A stretch of 64,000 bases of DNA from Polyangiaceae bacterium (GTDB lineage: Bacteria > Myxococcota_A > Polyangia > Polyangiales > Polyangiaceae). The notes beneath the pieces were generated by a model, which was not told the DNA's origin, ran no database searches, and worked only from the letters and a program-made list of their open reading frames with translations. Below are positions 1-8,262 of the stretch, in pieces (within the stretch, counting starts at the first letter, position 1; each line of letters opens with the position of its first letter). The position numbers and the translations under genes are program-made. The stretch covers positions 124,001 through 188,000 of the forward strand of contig JACKEA010000004.1 in the NCBI GenBank assembly GCA_020633235.1. The letters are read 5' to 3'.

Positions 1-1
1 C

Positions 2-445
2 ACCGGCATCCCGGCGTACCTCAAGCGCAATGGTCCCGTCATCTTTCGGTCCTACGCGATGTACCGCCCGGTGCAGACCTTTGCGTACCTCGCCGCGCTG
101 CTGCTCTTGGCGGGCATCGCGATCATCGCGCGCTTCGTGGTGCTGTACCTGCAAAACCCGGGGTACAGCGGGCACATTCAGTCTTTGGTGTTGGGGGTGG
201 GCTGCGTGATCCTGAGCTTCATGGTCGGTCTCGTGATCATGATCAGCGACCTCTTGGCCATGAACCGCCGGCTGATCGAGGAAGTGTTGAGCCGCGTGCG
301 GCGCCTCGACGCGCAGCTCGACCGTGAAGAGCAGCCCCAGGTGGAGGGGGTGCACAGCACCGGAGCCGTACCATGGCGTCCGGGAGGTACCGCGTCGCGC
401 CAACAAAAGAAGACGGAAGCTCGGGTGGAGGAAGCGAGCCCGTGA
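2..445 (+). CDS. GT2-type glycosyltransferase, C-terminal end (5' end outside window)
   Basis: The frame is open from the first bases of the window, so the gene starts upstream. The visible 147 residues begin with a basic amphipathic stretch ending FRSYAMYRPVQTF, followed by two hydrophobic segments and a polar, charged tail. This layout (a YRP-type motif, then two membrane helices) matches the C-terminus of dolichol-phosphate-mannose-synthase-like GT2 enzymes, which load sugars onto polyprenyl phosphate at the inner membrane. The catalytic domain is not in the window, so the family call rests on the tail alone. The last ~20 codons run through a repeat-like sequence (385-420) and may be an acquired extension. 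The stop overlaps the GTG of the next gene. Confidence 0.6.
   Translation, partial: TGIPAYLKRNGPVIFRSYAMYRPVQTFAYLAALLLLAGIAIIARFVVLYLQNPGYSGHIQSLVLGVGCVILSFMVGLVIMISDLLAMNRRLIEEVLSRVRRLDAQLDREEQPQVEGVHSTGAVPWRPGGTASRQQKKTEARVEEASP
385..420 (-). repeat. Diverged copy of the dispersed TTGTTGG repeat
   Basis: Read on the minus strand this contains TTTTGTTGGCGCGACGCGG preceded by CTTCCGTCTTC. It resembles the copy at 44.25 kb, which has CTTCCGTCTGCC before TTTGTTGGTGCGGCGCG. It lies in the last codons of the glycosyltransferase. It is diverged, so membership in the family is probable rather than certain. Confidence 0.4.
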
Positions 446-1053
446 GCGCAGATGCAGACGGCGTGCTCGTCGGCAACGTGTACGACAAGTACGGCACCAA
501 GAACCCCATCGCGCGGGCGATGATGAGCGAGTTCCTCGCTGCGGTGACCGACCTCTACTCGCGCGTACGACCGGCATCCGTGGTGGAGGTGGGCTGCGGC
601 GAGGGCAACCTGGCTGCACACTTGTGGACCAACGCTCCCCGACCGAGGACCTTCGAAGCGTGCGACGTGAGTCTTGGGCAGCTGTCGTCCGGGCTCCCTC
701 CCGAGATCGTCTTTCGTGAAGCGTCCATCTACGAGCTGCCGTGGCAAGACACGAGTGTGGACCTGGTGGTGTGCTGTGAGGTGCTGGAGCATTTGGATGA
801 TCCGGCGCGGGGACTGCGGGAGCTGGCCCGTATCTCGAAGCGCGCGGTGCTCCTGAGCACGCCGCGGGAGCCGCTGTGGCGCGCGCTGAACCTGGCGCGC
901 GGCAAGTACTGGCGCGATTGGGGGAACACGCCGGGGCACGTGCAGCACTTCAGTCGGCGGGGACTGACGCGGCTGGTGGAGCGAGAGCTCGAGGTGAAGG
1001 CGTCCAAGAGCCCCGTGCCTTGGACGGTGCTCTTGGGCGAGCCGCGGCGTTAG
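442..1053 (+). CDS. Class I SAM-dependent methyltransferase
   Basis: A 203-residue protein of the Methyltransf_11 type. It has the SAM-binding motif I VVEVGCGEGNLA near residue 45, an acidic residue after the second strand (FEACDVS), and the post-motif DLVVCCEVLEHLDDP usual in this family. The substrate cannot be read from sequence; beside a GT2 gene a lipid-linked or glycan acceptor is plausible. I chose the GTG at 442 because it forms a GTGA overlap with the upstream stop, which suggests translational coupling. An ATG at 373 would add 23 low-complexity residues. The 3' end overlaps the convergent kinase gene by four bases (both stops lie within TTAG). Confidence 0.8.
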   Translation: MSADADGVLVGNVYDKYGTKNPIARAMMSEFLAAVTDLYSRVRPASVVEVGCGEGNLAAHLWTNAPRPRTFEACDVSLGQLSSGLPPEIVFREASIYELPWQDTSVDLVVCCEVLEHLDDPARGLRELARISKRAVLLSTPREPLWRALNLARGKYWRDWGNTPGHVQHFSRRGLTRLVERELEVKASKSPVPWTVLLGEPRR

Positions 1054-1997
1054 CGAAGCAGCAGCACCACCAGGACCACGATCAGGCCTGCGACGGCCAA
1101 GGCGTACAGGGGCAGGCGCGAGCGATACAGACGCCCGAACGCCCGGCCAGCCTCCGCGGCATCCGCGAAGCGCTGCTCCGGATCTCGGGCCACTGCCCGG
1201 AAGAACCAGCGATCGAAGCGCGATGGCAGGCGCTCCGCCAGACCCTGCTCGCTGGCGCGAAGGGAAGCCGGGGCGATGTCACCTCGGACCAGCTCCACCG
1301 AGAGCTCCGCCAAGCTGGAGCGCTCCTGGGCGTGACGCCAGTAGAGCTTGCCCGTGTACAGGTAGTACACGAGCAGGCCGAGCGCCCAGACGTCCGCCCG
1401 AGGTGAGGGGACCCAACCTTCGCGACCCTGCTCCGGAGCGGTCCACATCGGCGTGCCGAGGCCGGCACGCGTACTGTTGAAGGTGGCGGCGTCCATGCTC
1501 TTGGCGACGCCGAAGTCACCGATCTTGAGCTGGGCGTCCCGGGTGACGAAGACGTTGTCCGGCTTCAGGTCCCGGTGGACCACGCCCGCGGCGTGAGCGG
1601 CGGCGACGGCCGCGATGAGCTGACGGGAAAGGCGCTCAGCCACCTCGGCGGGAAGCGGCGCGCTTCGCTCCATGAAGGCATCCAGGGTCTCGCCTTCCAC
1701 GAGCTCCATGGCCAGCCACGGCCTGCCGTCCGTCACGCCGGCGTCCAGGGTCTTGGCGACGTTCTCGCTGTCGATGCGCGCGCCGACGCGTGCCTCGCGC
1801 TGGAAGCGGTGGAGTGCCTTGTCTTCCGTGAGCAGCTTGGGGTGGAGCACCTTCAGCGCGACGCGGGTGCCGTCGGTGCGCGTCGCCTCGTAGACGTTGC
1901 CCATGCTGCCGCGGCCGATGCGGCGCACCACGCGGTGTCCGGCCAGCTCGTCGCCGGGGGCGAGCACGGTGCGGACATCGGGGTCGGAGCGAGGCAC
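1050..1997 (-). CDS. Ser/Thr protein kinase with C-terminal membrane anchor
   Basis: A 315-residue eukaryotic-like (PknB-type) kinase. Visible elements are the glycine loop IGRGSMGNVYEA (about 27-38), the ATP lysine in VALKVL (K49), the catalytic loop HRDLKPDN (141-148, aspartate D143), DFGVAKS, and the activation segment ending GTPMWTAPEQ. A single hydrophobic segment at the extreme C-terminus (LYALAVAGLIVVLVVLLL) replaces the usual TM-plus-extracellular sensor, so there is no external ligand-binding domain. All catalytic residues are present, so it should be active and face the cytoplasm. Its target is unknown. It is divergent from the glycan gene run starting at 2056. Confidence 0.93.
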   Translation of the reverse strand: MPRSDPDVRTVLAPGDELAGHRVVRRIGRGSMGNVYEATRTDGTRVALKVLHPKLLTEDKALHRFQREARVGARIDSENVAKTLDAGVTDGRPWLAMELVEGETLDAFMERSAPLPAEVAERLSRQLIAAVAAAHAAGVVHRDLKPDNVFVTRDAQLKIGDFGVAKSMDAATFNSTRAGLGTPMWTAPEQGREGWVPSPRADVWALGLLVYYLYTGKLYWRHAQERSSLAELSVELVRGDIAPASLRASEQGLAERLPSRFDRWFFRAVARDPEQRFADAAEAGRAFGRLYRSRLPLYALAVAGLIVVLVVLLLR

Positions 1998-2055
1998 GAT
2001 CCCCTTTTACCGGGATGTCGACTCCCTCCCCACACTGTTCTAGCTTACCGCCCGC

Positions 2056-4296
2056 ATGTCACGCGCCCGGGCCTTGTTTCTGCCCTCCGCCGAGCCGGAT
2101 GCCAGCGGGCGTCCCCACGCGGACCCGCGCGTGGAGCGCGTCGCGCTCGTCGTCACCGTGCTGGCGTGCACCTGGTTTGCCCTCGCGGCGTTCTGGGGCA
2201 TCAACGCACCGTTCGGCTCGGGGCACGTGTCCAGCATCGCTGCCCGCGGGATCATCGCGGAGAACATCTGGCAGTGGCACATATTGGCGCCGGTCAAGCA
2301 GATCGTTCTCGAGCCGCCGGACCCCGCGCTGTACTACAGCCACCACCCGTGGGGTCTGTACTGGCCCACCGCGCTCATCTACAAGATCTTCGGTCGACAG
2401 GATCTGGTGTGCCGGCTGCAGGCCGCGCTGCTCAGCTCCGCCTGCCCCGTCCTGCTGTACGCCACCGGTCGCGCCCTGTATGGCCCCGTTCAAGGGGCCG
2501 TTGCCGCGTTGGCCTTCGCCACGCTACCCATCACGCTCGCCTTCGCGAACTTCAACGGCTACGAGGTCGCCGTCGTCTTCGCTGGGTTGTTCGTCACGTG
2601 GTCCACGATTCGCATGTGGCAGACCTGGCGCAAGCGGTACCTGTTGCTGTCGATCTTGGGCGTCCTTTGGGCCGTGAACACGGACTGGGAGGTCTACGTC
2701 TTCTTGGCACTGGCGGTGGGAGTGCTGGGGACGGCCGGCATCGTGCTGCCGTCGGGCTGGTTCGGTCGGGTCGACATTCGGCGCTTCGCCCAGTGGTGGA
2801 TGTTCGCCGTTGGGATCTCGGTGCTCGGGGGAGTGGGCTATCTCGCCGTATTCAAGCACTTCAATCACTTGGATGATCTGCTGCAATCGGCCACGCAGCG
2901 GTCGGCTGGCAATGATCTGCCGCTAGAGAAGGTCCTCGAGCACCGACGCTACTGGATCGCGCTGATGTTCACGCCCTTGGCGATCTTCATCGCCAAGGCA
3001 GCCGTGCCCCTCTTTGCCTTGCGCTTCGTGCTGCTCCGCAGAGTGCTCGACATCTTCCCGTTGGCGCTCCTGGCCATGGCCGGCTTCGAGTACGTGTATT
3101 TCAAGCAAGCGGCGGACGTGCACATCTACTGGCCCCACGTCTTTTCGCCGTACTACGCGTTGTCCGTCGCCGTCTTCGCGCACGTCTTCGAGCAGTCGCT
3201 CTCGAGGCTCGTGCGCTGGATCCGCCGCCGCGAGGCGGTGCGAGGGCCCGCCTACGCGGCGCTGGGCGTGTCGGCCCTGGTACCCCTCGCCATCTTGCCC
3301 GACGGCGCTTCGACCCTGGTGTACTCGAAGCATACGGGGCAGCGGATGAACGACGATGGCCACGTCATCTACCAGGACGTGGATCGCGCCGCCGCGTTGG
3401 AATGGATCCGCCACCACATCGAAGGCCGCACCACAGTCGCTACGTTCGGAATGCAGACCGGTTGGTCCGTCGAATGGGCGCTGGACCGACCGACGCGGGC
3501 GACTCGCACGTTGCCCAACCCACGGACCAAGCAGCCGGAGCGCTACTTCTTGTTCGATGCGCGCTTCCTTGCGGGGGAGCAGCAGCTCACCCTGATGAAG
3601 TCGTTTGCCATCACCACACTGGGCCCCATCTGGCTCTTGGATCGCGAGGCGTCGCGCGGCCCGGCGGACGTTCACATCCTCGCGGCGAAGCAGCCGACGC
3701 TGCTGCAGCGTTACTTCATCGCGCCGGTGGATCCGGTCTACCGCGTGGAGAAGGACCCGTTCGCCACCTGGGAAGTTCGCTACCACTACGAACAGACTCC
3801 CAACCCGCCTCCCACCGAGCCTGCCGCCACTGCGGAGCAGCGTCGCATTGCCCACAACGTCGCCGTGGCCAACGGAGATACCGCGTTGGCTCAGCGGCTG
3901 GAGGGGGAGATCGTGGCGGAGCTCGATACCAGCGTGGCCACCGACTACGAAGATGGTACGCGGCTCATCGGCCAACACTACGACTCCAAGCTGCGCCACG
4001 AGCTGTGGCTCTACTTCCGCGCCGGCGGTCCCGCGCCGGGAGCGCGTCGCTTCAGCATCCGGACGACGGTGCTGGAGAAGAAGCCGCTCAGCCTGGTGAC
4101 GGCGGACGACAAAGTGAAGGGCGTTGCTGCGCTCTTCGAGATCGACCCTACGCTGTGGAAGAAGGGCTTCGTCTACGTGGCGCAGGCCGAAATCCGCAAG
4201 CGGCCGGGGCGAGAGCGCTTTGTCGGCTACTGGATGCAGAATCTGCCGCGGGCCGTGGGCGGAAAGACGAGTATCCGGCTGCTCGAGCTTCAATGA
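2056..4296 (+). CDS. GT-C fold (GT39/ArnT-like) membrane glycosyltransferase
   Basis: A 746-residue protein with about ten hydrophobic segments in the first ~430 residues, then a large soluble C-terminal half. The region around HHPWGLYWPTALIYKIFG followed by a Leu/Ala-rich 'CRLQAALLSSACPVLLY' helix resembles the PMT_2/ArnT family, which transfers sugars from polyprenyl-phosphate carriers on the periplasmic side. The acceptor is unknown. It begins the co-directional run with the epimerase (21-bp gap) and the membrane protein at 5286. The C-terminal soluble domain is not recognised and may bind the acceptor. Confidence 0.7.
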   Translation: MSRARALFLPSAEPDASGRPHADPRVERVALVVTVLACTWFALAAFWGINAPFGSGHVSSIAARGIIAENIWQWHILAPVKQIVLEPPDPALYYSHHPWGLYWPTALIYKIFGRQDLVCRLQAALLSSACPVLLYATGRALYGPVQGAVAALAFATLPITLAFANFNGYEVAVVFAGLFVTWSTIRMWQTWRKRYLLLSILGVLWAVNTDWEVYVFLALAVGVLGTAGIVLPSGWFGRVDIRRFAQWWMFAVGISVLGGVGYLAVFKHFNHLDDLLQSATQRSAGNDLPLEKVLEHRRYWIALMFTPLAIFIAKAAVPLFALRFVLLRRVLDIFPLALLAMAGFEYVYFKQAADVHIYWPHVFSPYYALSVAVFAHVFEQSLSRLVRWIRRREAVRGPAYAALGVSALVPLAILPDGASTLVYSKHTGQRMNDDGHVIYQDVDRAAALEWIRHHIEGRTTVATFGMQTGWSVEWALDRPTRATRTLPNPRTKQPERYFLFDARFLAGEQQLTLMKSFAITTLGPIWLLDREASRGPADVHILAAKQPTLLQRYFIAPVDPVYRVEKDPFATWEVRYHYEQTPNPPPTEPAATAEQRRIAHNVAVANGDTALAQRLEGEIVAELDTSVATDYEDGTRLIGQHYDSKLRHELWLYFRAGGPAPGARRFSIRTTVLEKKPLSLVTADDKVKGVAALFEIDPTLWKKGFVYVAQAEIRKRPGRERFVGYWMQNLPRAVGGKTSIRLLELQ

Positions 4297-4317
4297 GGCC
4301 GTGGTAAAGATGCGCTC

Positions 4318-5289
4318 GTGACCTCCCAGCATCCTCTAGCTTCGGCAAACGTTCTCGTCACCGGCGGCGCCGGGTTCATCGGCTCTCACTTGGTGCGCGA
4401 GCTCGTGCGGCGTGGCGTCGGTCGCGTCGTCGTTCTCGATTCGCTGCGCTACGGAGATCCCGGCAACCTTGGCGCCCTTTCGGACAACGTGCGCCTGGTG
4501 AAGCACACGTTGGGTTTCGACGACCGCGCCGAGCTCGAGCGCGCTCTCGATGGCGTGAGCTACGTCTTCCACCTGGCGGCGGAGAAGCACAACCAATCCA
4601 AGGACGACCCGGCGCGGGTGTACCGAGCCAATCTCGAAGGCACCCACACGCTGTACGAGGTGGCCGCCGCAGCGGGCGTGAAGAAGGTCGTGTTCAGCTC
4701 CTCGCTGTACGCCTATGGCCGCATGAAGGGCGAGCCCTTCTCCGAGACGGAAATCCCGAAGCCGCAGACCGTGTACGGCATCACCAAGCTGGCCGGTGAG
4801 CACGTGCTGCGCTTCTTCGAGGTTCAGCACGGAATGGAGTGGAACGCGCTCCGTTACCTGTTCGTGTACGGCCCCAAGCAGTTCGCAGGCATGGGCTACA
4901 AGTCCGTCATCGTGAAGAACTTCGAGCGGCTCCTCGCCGGACAGCCACCCACGGTGTACGGGGACGGCAGCCAGACCCTGGACTACGTGTACGTGGACGA
5001 CGTGGTCGACGCCACCATTGCCGCCATGGAGCAAGGCGTCAGCAAAGAGGTGCTGAACGTCGGGTCCGGCAACGCCACTTCCGTGGCCATGCTCATCGAT
5101 CGGATGATCGCGGTGAGTGGCAAGCAGGTCGAAAAGCAGTTCGAGCCGCCGGATTGGACGGCGGGCACCACGCGCGTGGGCAACGTCGACAAGATCGCCC
5201 GCGTGCTCGGCTGGAAAGCGCGCACGTCCCTCGATGAAGGATTGGCGCGCACCTTCGCCTGGATCTCCGAGCACAGCGCCGGAACATGA
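4318..5289 (+). CDS. NAD-dependent nucleotide-sugar epimerase/dehydratase (extended SDR)
   Basis: A 323-residue extended short-chain dehydrogenase. It has the Rossmann motif TGGAGFIGSHLV (15-26), a central FHLAAEKHNQ segment, catalytic SSS...YGITK (Tyr/Lys dyad near residue 155), and the substrate-side YGDGSQTLDYVYVDDVV. These match UDP-glucose 4-epimerase/GDP-mannose-type enzymes; the exact sugar cannot be decided. The start is GTG at 4318: the nearby ATG at 4310 runs into a stop three codons later. The stop overlaps the next ATG (ATGA), so it is co-translated with the membrane protein. It probably supplies an activated sugar to the neighbouring transferases. Confidence 0.88.
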   Translation: MTSQHPLASANVLVTGGAGFIGSHLVRELVRRGVGRVVVLDSLRYGDPGNLGALSDNVRLVKHTLGFDDRAELERALDGVSYVFHLAAEKHNQSKDDPARVYRANLEGTHTLYEVAAAAGVKKVVFSSSLYAYGRMKGEPFSETEIPKPQTVYGITKLAGEHVLRFFEVQHGMEWNALRYLFVYGPKQFAGMGYKSVIVKNFERLLAGQPPTVYGDGSQTLDYVYVDDVVDATIAAMEQGVSKEVLNVGSGNATSVAMLIDRMIAVSGKQVEKQFEPPDWTAGTTRVGNVDKIARVLGWKARTSLDEGLARTFAWISEHSAGT

Positions 5290-6836
5290 GCCGCGTCGCC
5301 GACCGGCTCCGCGCACTCTCCGCCAGCGACGCGGCCTGGTGGACGCTGGTCCTCGCCTTCACCATCGCCGTGCTCTTGCCCTGGTGGAGCACGCGGATCC
5401 TGCCGCTCATGGACTACCCGATGTTCCTGAGCTTCGTGCGGGTGTTCCAAGACCACGACAATCCCGCCTCTCCGTTCCATGGCAGCTACACCCTCGGTTT
5501 GCCCTTCTCTCCGCTGGTGGCGCCGATATTGCTCACGGCAGCCCTGGCAAAGCTCACCTCGATCGAAACCGGCGGCCGCCTGCTGTGGACGTTCTTCGCG
5601 TTGGGGCTGCCGGCTTCGGCTTGGTTTCTGACGCGCACGCTCGGCCTCAGTCGCTTCAACGTGCTCTTGGTCTTTCCGCTGGTGTTCGCCAAGTGGACCA
5701 GCTCCGGGTTCACGGGGTTCGTGACCGGCCTGCCGTTGGTGTTGCTGGCCTATGCGCTCGCAGCCCGCTACCTCATGCATCGCAGCCGCGGACGCGGCAT
5801 CGCCGTCGGCGCCCTCATGATCGTGCTGGTGATGTGGCATGCGCTGATCGTGGCTCAGGCGCTGCTGGGCCTCGGCATCTTGTGGCTGTGTTGGCGCGCC
5901 CCGAACGTCAAGACTCGGTTCGTCGCGCTTTGGCCCATGGCATTGCCAGCGGTTCTCCTCGCGATCTGGTTCTTCTACAATTTCGTGGGTCATGGCGCGG
6001 GAGCGGGGGCCAAGATGACGCCGCCGTTCTGGCCACCGCCGCGAGAGCTGTTCGACGCACAGAAGATGTTCTGGGCGGTGCTCATGCTGTGGCCGGACTC
6101 CGACTTGTACGCGAAGGCGCTGCTCGTCGCGCTCGTCGTCGGCATCCTGTTCGGCGCTCGCGCGCGGATCTTCGCCGCGCCGGACGCCCCCACGGGTGAT
6201 TGGCACGTGAAGAACCCCATGGCGGTCATCGCCCTGGTCGCGTTCGTTTGCTACTTCGCATTGCCCATGCACGCCTTTGGCGTCGCCATCATCAGTCAGC
6301 GCTTCGTGTGGTTCGCCGCGGTGTTCATGGCCGTCGCTTGGGACTGGCCTCGACATCCCATCGCTCGCGCCGTGGCGATTGCCTTGCCGGTGCTGGTGGC
6401 GGCGCGCTTCTTGTGGGAGGTGAACGCCCACTTCCGGGCGTTCAATCGAGAGACCGTGGCGGCTTCTCGCCTTATCGACGAAATTCCGGATCGGTCCACG
6501 CTCATCGCGCCGCTCGGTAGCGCGGAAACCAAGGCGTTCCTCAACAAGCCCATCCGAGAGGTGCAGCAGTACGCGACCATCCGCAAGGGCGGCCTCCCCA
6601 CGACGTCTTTCGCGGGCTACGGCATCAACTACGTCCGCTACGTGAAACGCAATCCGAAGCCCGAGCTCTTCCCGTACAACTACCTGCGACACCCGCAGCT
6701 GCCGGAGTTCGACTACGTGTTGCTGCGTTCTCCCAGTCGCACGGAGCTCACGTCCCCGCGCCTTCATCTGGAGCGCACGGATGGCGACTGGGCCTTGTTC
6801 ACCGTCTGTGGCAGCCACGCCCGCCCCCGCTGCTGA
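5286..6836 (+). CDS. Polytopic membrane protein, GT-C-like, function unknown
   Basis: A 516-residue protein with roughly ten hydrophobic segments and a short soluble C-terminus. An early loop after the first helix contains an acidic motif (LPLMDYPMFLSF), the position where GT-C transferases carry catalytic aspartates. The protein at 19125 has ITDLPFHAAS at the equivalent place and a similar overall plan, so the two look like distant paralogues. The ATGA overlap with the epimerase indicates coupled expression and a role in the same glycan pathway. I cannot name a substrate. A flippase or polymerase role is an alternative. Confidence 0.6.
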   Translation: MSRVADRLRALSASDAAWWTLVLAFTIAVLLPWWSTRILPLMDYPMFLSFVRVFQDHDNPASPFHGSYTLGLPFSPLVAPILLTAALAKLTSIETGGRLLWTFFALGLPASAWFLTRTLGLSRFNVLLVFPLVFAKWTSSGFTGFVTGLPLVLLAYALAARYLMHRSRGRGIAVGALMIVLVMWHALIVAQALLGLGILWLCWRAPNVKTRFVALWPMALPAVLLAIWFFYNFVGHGAGAGAKMTPPFWPPPRELFDAQKMFWAVLMLWPDSDLYAKALLVALVVGILFGARARIFAAPDAPTGDWHVKNPMAVIALVAFVCYFALPMHAFGVAIISQRFVWFAAVFMAVAWDWPRHPIARAVAIALPVLVAARFLWEVNAHFRAFNRETVAASRLIDEIPDRSTLIAPLGSAETKAFLNKPIREVQQYATIRKGGLPTTSFAGYGINYVRYVKRNPKPELFPYNYLRHPQLPEFDYVLLRSPSRTELTSPRLHLERTDGDWALFTVCGSHARPRC

Positions 6837-6915
6837 ACGCCTTCTTTTTGGGCTCTCCTGGGTGCCTGAATGCGATGACGGAGCGCGCAGAGGGACGTGC
6901 TACTCGACTGGGTCA

Positions 6916-6945
6916 TGGTTTTTCTGGTCCGGCGCGGCAAAGGGC
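6916..6945 (+). repeat. Dispersed repeat copy (TTGTTGGTSCGGCGCG family)
   Basis: TTTTTCTGGTCCGGCGCGGC lies between the stop of the membrane protein and the 3' end of the HNH remnant. The core matches the family with two substitutions in the TTGTTGG part. Confidence 0.5.
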
Positions 6946-7003
6946 CGAAGCGTCCCCTCTGCGCGGAACTAGAGACGACATTCGCGAGTGAAGGCTGGCG
7001 AGC

Positions 7004-7162
7004 TCAGCGCGGGGTGAGTCTGCGCAGCGCCTCGCGGATCAGCTGGTCCAAGGGCAAGCGTTCGGCCTCGGTGCCGAGCGCCGCGACCCCCTTGCAGCAC
7101 TCTGTCTTCTTGAAGCCCATGGTGACGAGCGCCACGCGGAGCTTTTCGCACTTGTCCTTCGC
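7004..7162 (-). pseudogene. C-terminal remnant of an HNH-nuclease-family gene
   Basis: About 52 codons on the minus strand ending in LDQLIREALRRLTPR. They align with the end of the HNH protein at 53.2-53.4 kb: ALVTMGFKKTECCKGVAALG here against ALTSQGFKKAEAKQATEKLA there, then SLEELLRRALALLVPR. The shared piece is a small helical module resembling the RuvA C-terminal domain, common at the end of myxobacterial HNH proteins. No HNH motif or DNA-binding N-terminus precedes it, since the frame upstream becomes the antisense of a lipoprotein. The rest of the gene is therefore lost. Dispersed repeats lie on both sides (6916 and 7232). Confidence 0.6.
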
Positions 7163-7231
7163 ATTCTGAGCTGCGCCCGCGTGCTCCGCCTTTAACGATG
7201 CCTCAGCCACGAAGATGTCAGGAGAGCCGTC

Positions 7232-7268
7232 TTTTTGTTGGTGCGGCGCGATGCCCGCCGCGCCGCGG
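7232..7268 (+). repeat. Dispersed repeat copy with perfect 8-bp stem
   Basis: TTTTTGTTGGTGCGGCGCG followed by an 8-nt loop and CGCGCCGC. The arms GCGGCGCG (7243-7250) and CGCGCCGC (7259-7266) are fully complementary. It is upstream of the lipoprotein at 7395 and could sit in its leader. Confidence 0.7.
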
Positions 7269-7394
7269 AATTTTCCGCCGGTGCGACGATGAAACATTCG
7301 TGAAGCACAGCGAAACACGTCGTTGTCGAAGCTTTGATGGCGGCAGGCCCATCCCTTCGCGTAAAATCCGGCTTCTATCCTTTCGGAGGTTTTC

Positions 7395-8177
7395 ATGAAG
7401 CGAGTGGCCACCGTGGCGTGTGTGTTGGGACTGCTCGGCAGCAGCCTGTCCCTCTCGTGCAGTAGCTCGGACGATGGCGGGGCAAGTGGCGGCAGCAGCG
7501 GCAGCGGCGGCAGCTCGGCGACGGGGGGCGCTTCCGGCAGCAGCGGCAGCGGTGGCAGCGGCGGCACGTCGGCGACGGGTGGAACCGGAGGTGGGACCGG
7601 GGGCAGCGGGGGATGCGCTGGCGCGGATACCAACAACGATCCGAACAACTGCGGTGGCTGCGGCTTCGTGTGCCCGACGGGGGCGAGCTGCGCGGCCGGC
7701 AAGTGCAAGTGCCCCACGGGCACGGATGCCTGCGGCACCGAGTGCAAGGACGTCACGTCGGACAACGCCAACTGCGGCGCGTGCGGGAATCCGTGCAGCG
7801 GCGTGGAGACCTGCAACGCGGGCAAGTGCGAGTGCAACAGTGGCGCACCCGTGAAGGCGTTCGCCGCCGACGTACAGCCCATCTTCGATGCCAGCTGCGC
7901 CACCGCCAAGTGCCACGCGGGCGCCACCGCGGAAGCGAACCTCGATTTGACCGGCGGCAATGCCTACGCGGCGCTGGTGGGTGTGGCGACGGATCAGTGC
8001 AATGGCAATCGCGTGCGCGTCACCGCCAGCTCACCGGCCGACAGCTACCTGATGAACAAGCTCACCGGTCACGGCATGTGCACCGGCAAGCGGATGCCGA
8101 AGGACAAGCCCGCGCTGGCGCAGACGGACATCGACACCGTGGCCGCGTGGATCTGCGCTGGCGCCAACGACGACTGA
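7395..8177 (+). CDS. Lipoprotein with Gly/Ser linker, Cys-rich repeats and cytochrome-c-like domain
   Basis: A 260-residue secreted protein. A hydrophobic signal ends at a Cys in SLSLSCSSS, giving a likely lipid anchor. A ~45-residue Gly/Ser linker follows, then two Cys-rich units (NNCGGCGFVCPTGASC and NANCGACGNPCSG) typical of myxobacterial surface proteins. The last ~110 residues contain VQPIFDASCATAKCHAG, a CxxxxCH variant of the haem-attachment motif in PSCyt1-like domains, and a later Met in GKRMPKD that could be the axial ligand. An electron-transfer or redox role is inferred, not shown. GGAGG at 7385-7389 is a good ribosome site for the ATG at 7395. Confidence 0.75.
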   Translation: MKRVATVACVLGLLGSSLSLSCSSSDDGGASGGSSGSGGSSATGGASGSSGSGGSGGTSATGGTGGGTGGSGGCAGADTNNDPNNCGGCGFVCPTGASCAAGKCKCPTGTDACGTECKDVTSDNANCGACGNPCSGVETCNAGKCECNSGAPVKAFAADVQPIFDASCATAKCHAGATAEANLDLTGGNAYAALVGVATDQCNGNRVRVTASSPADSYLMNKLTGHGMCTGKRMPKDKPALAQTDIDTVAAWICAGANDD

Positions 8178-8193
8178 AACGTGTGCGGCGCTT

Positions 8194-8219
8194 GCCGCCA
8201 AGAGGTCCCTCTTGGCGGC
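8194..8219 (+). terminator. Perfect 11-bp hairpin after the cytochrome-like lipoprotein
   Basis: GCCGCCAAGAG, loop GTCC, CTCTTGGCGGC begins 16 bases after the stop at 8177. There is no T-run, so it is either a processing/stability hairpin or part of a bidirectional terminator with the repeat that follows at once. Confidence 0.5.
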
Positions 8220-8258
8220 GGCGCGGGACACGGTGGTTCCGCGCCGCACCAACAAACA
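8218..8258 (-). repeat. Dispersed repeat copy with perfect 9-bp stem
   Basis: On the minus strand it reads TTTGTTTGTTGGTGCGGCGCG, a 12-nt loop, then the complementary arm (plus-strand arms 8218-8226 and 8239-8247). It lies between convergent stops at 8177 and 8263. Confidence 0.75.
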
Positions 8259-8262
8259 AATG

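Noticed and set aside
7004..7960. 318-codon minus-strand frame as a full gene
   Set aside because: Only its last ~52 codons match the HNH tail. The rest is antisense to the cytochrome-like lipoprotein.
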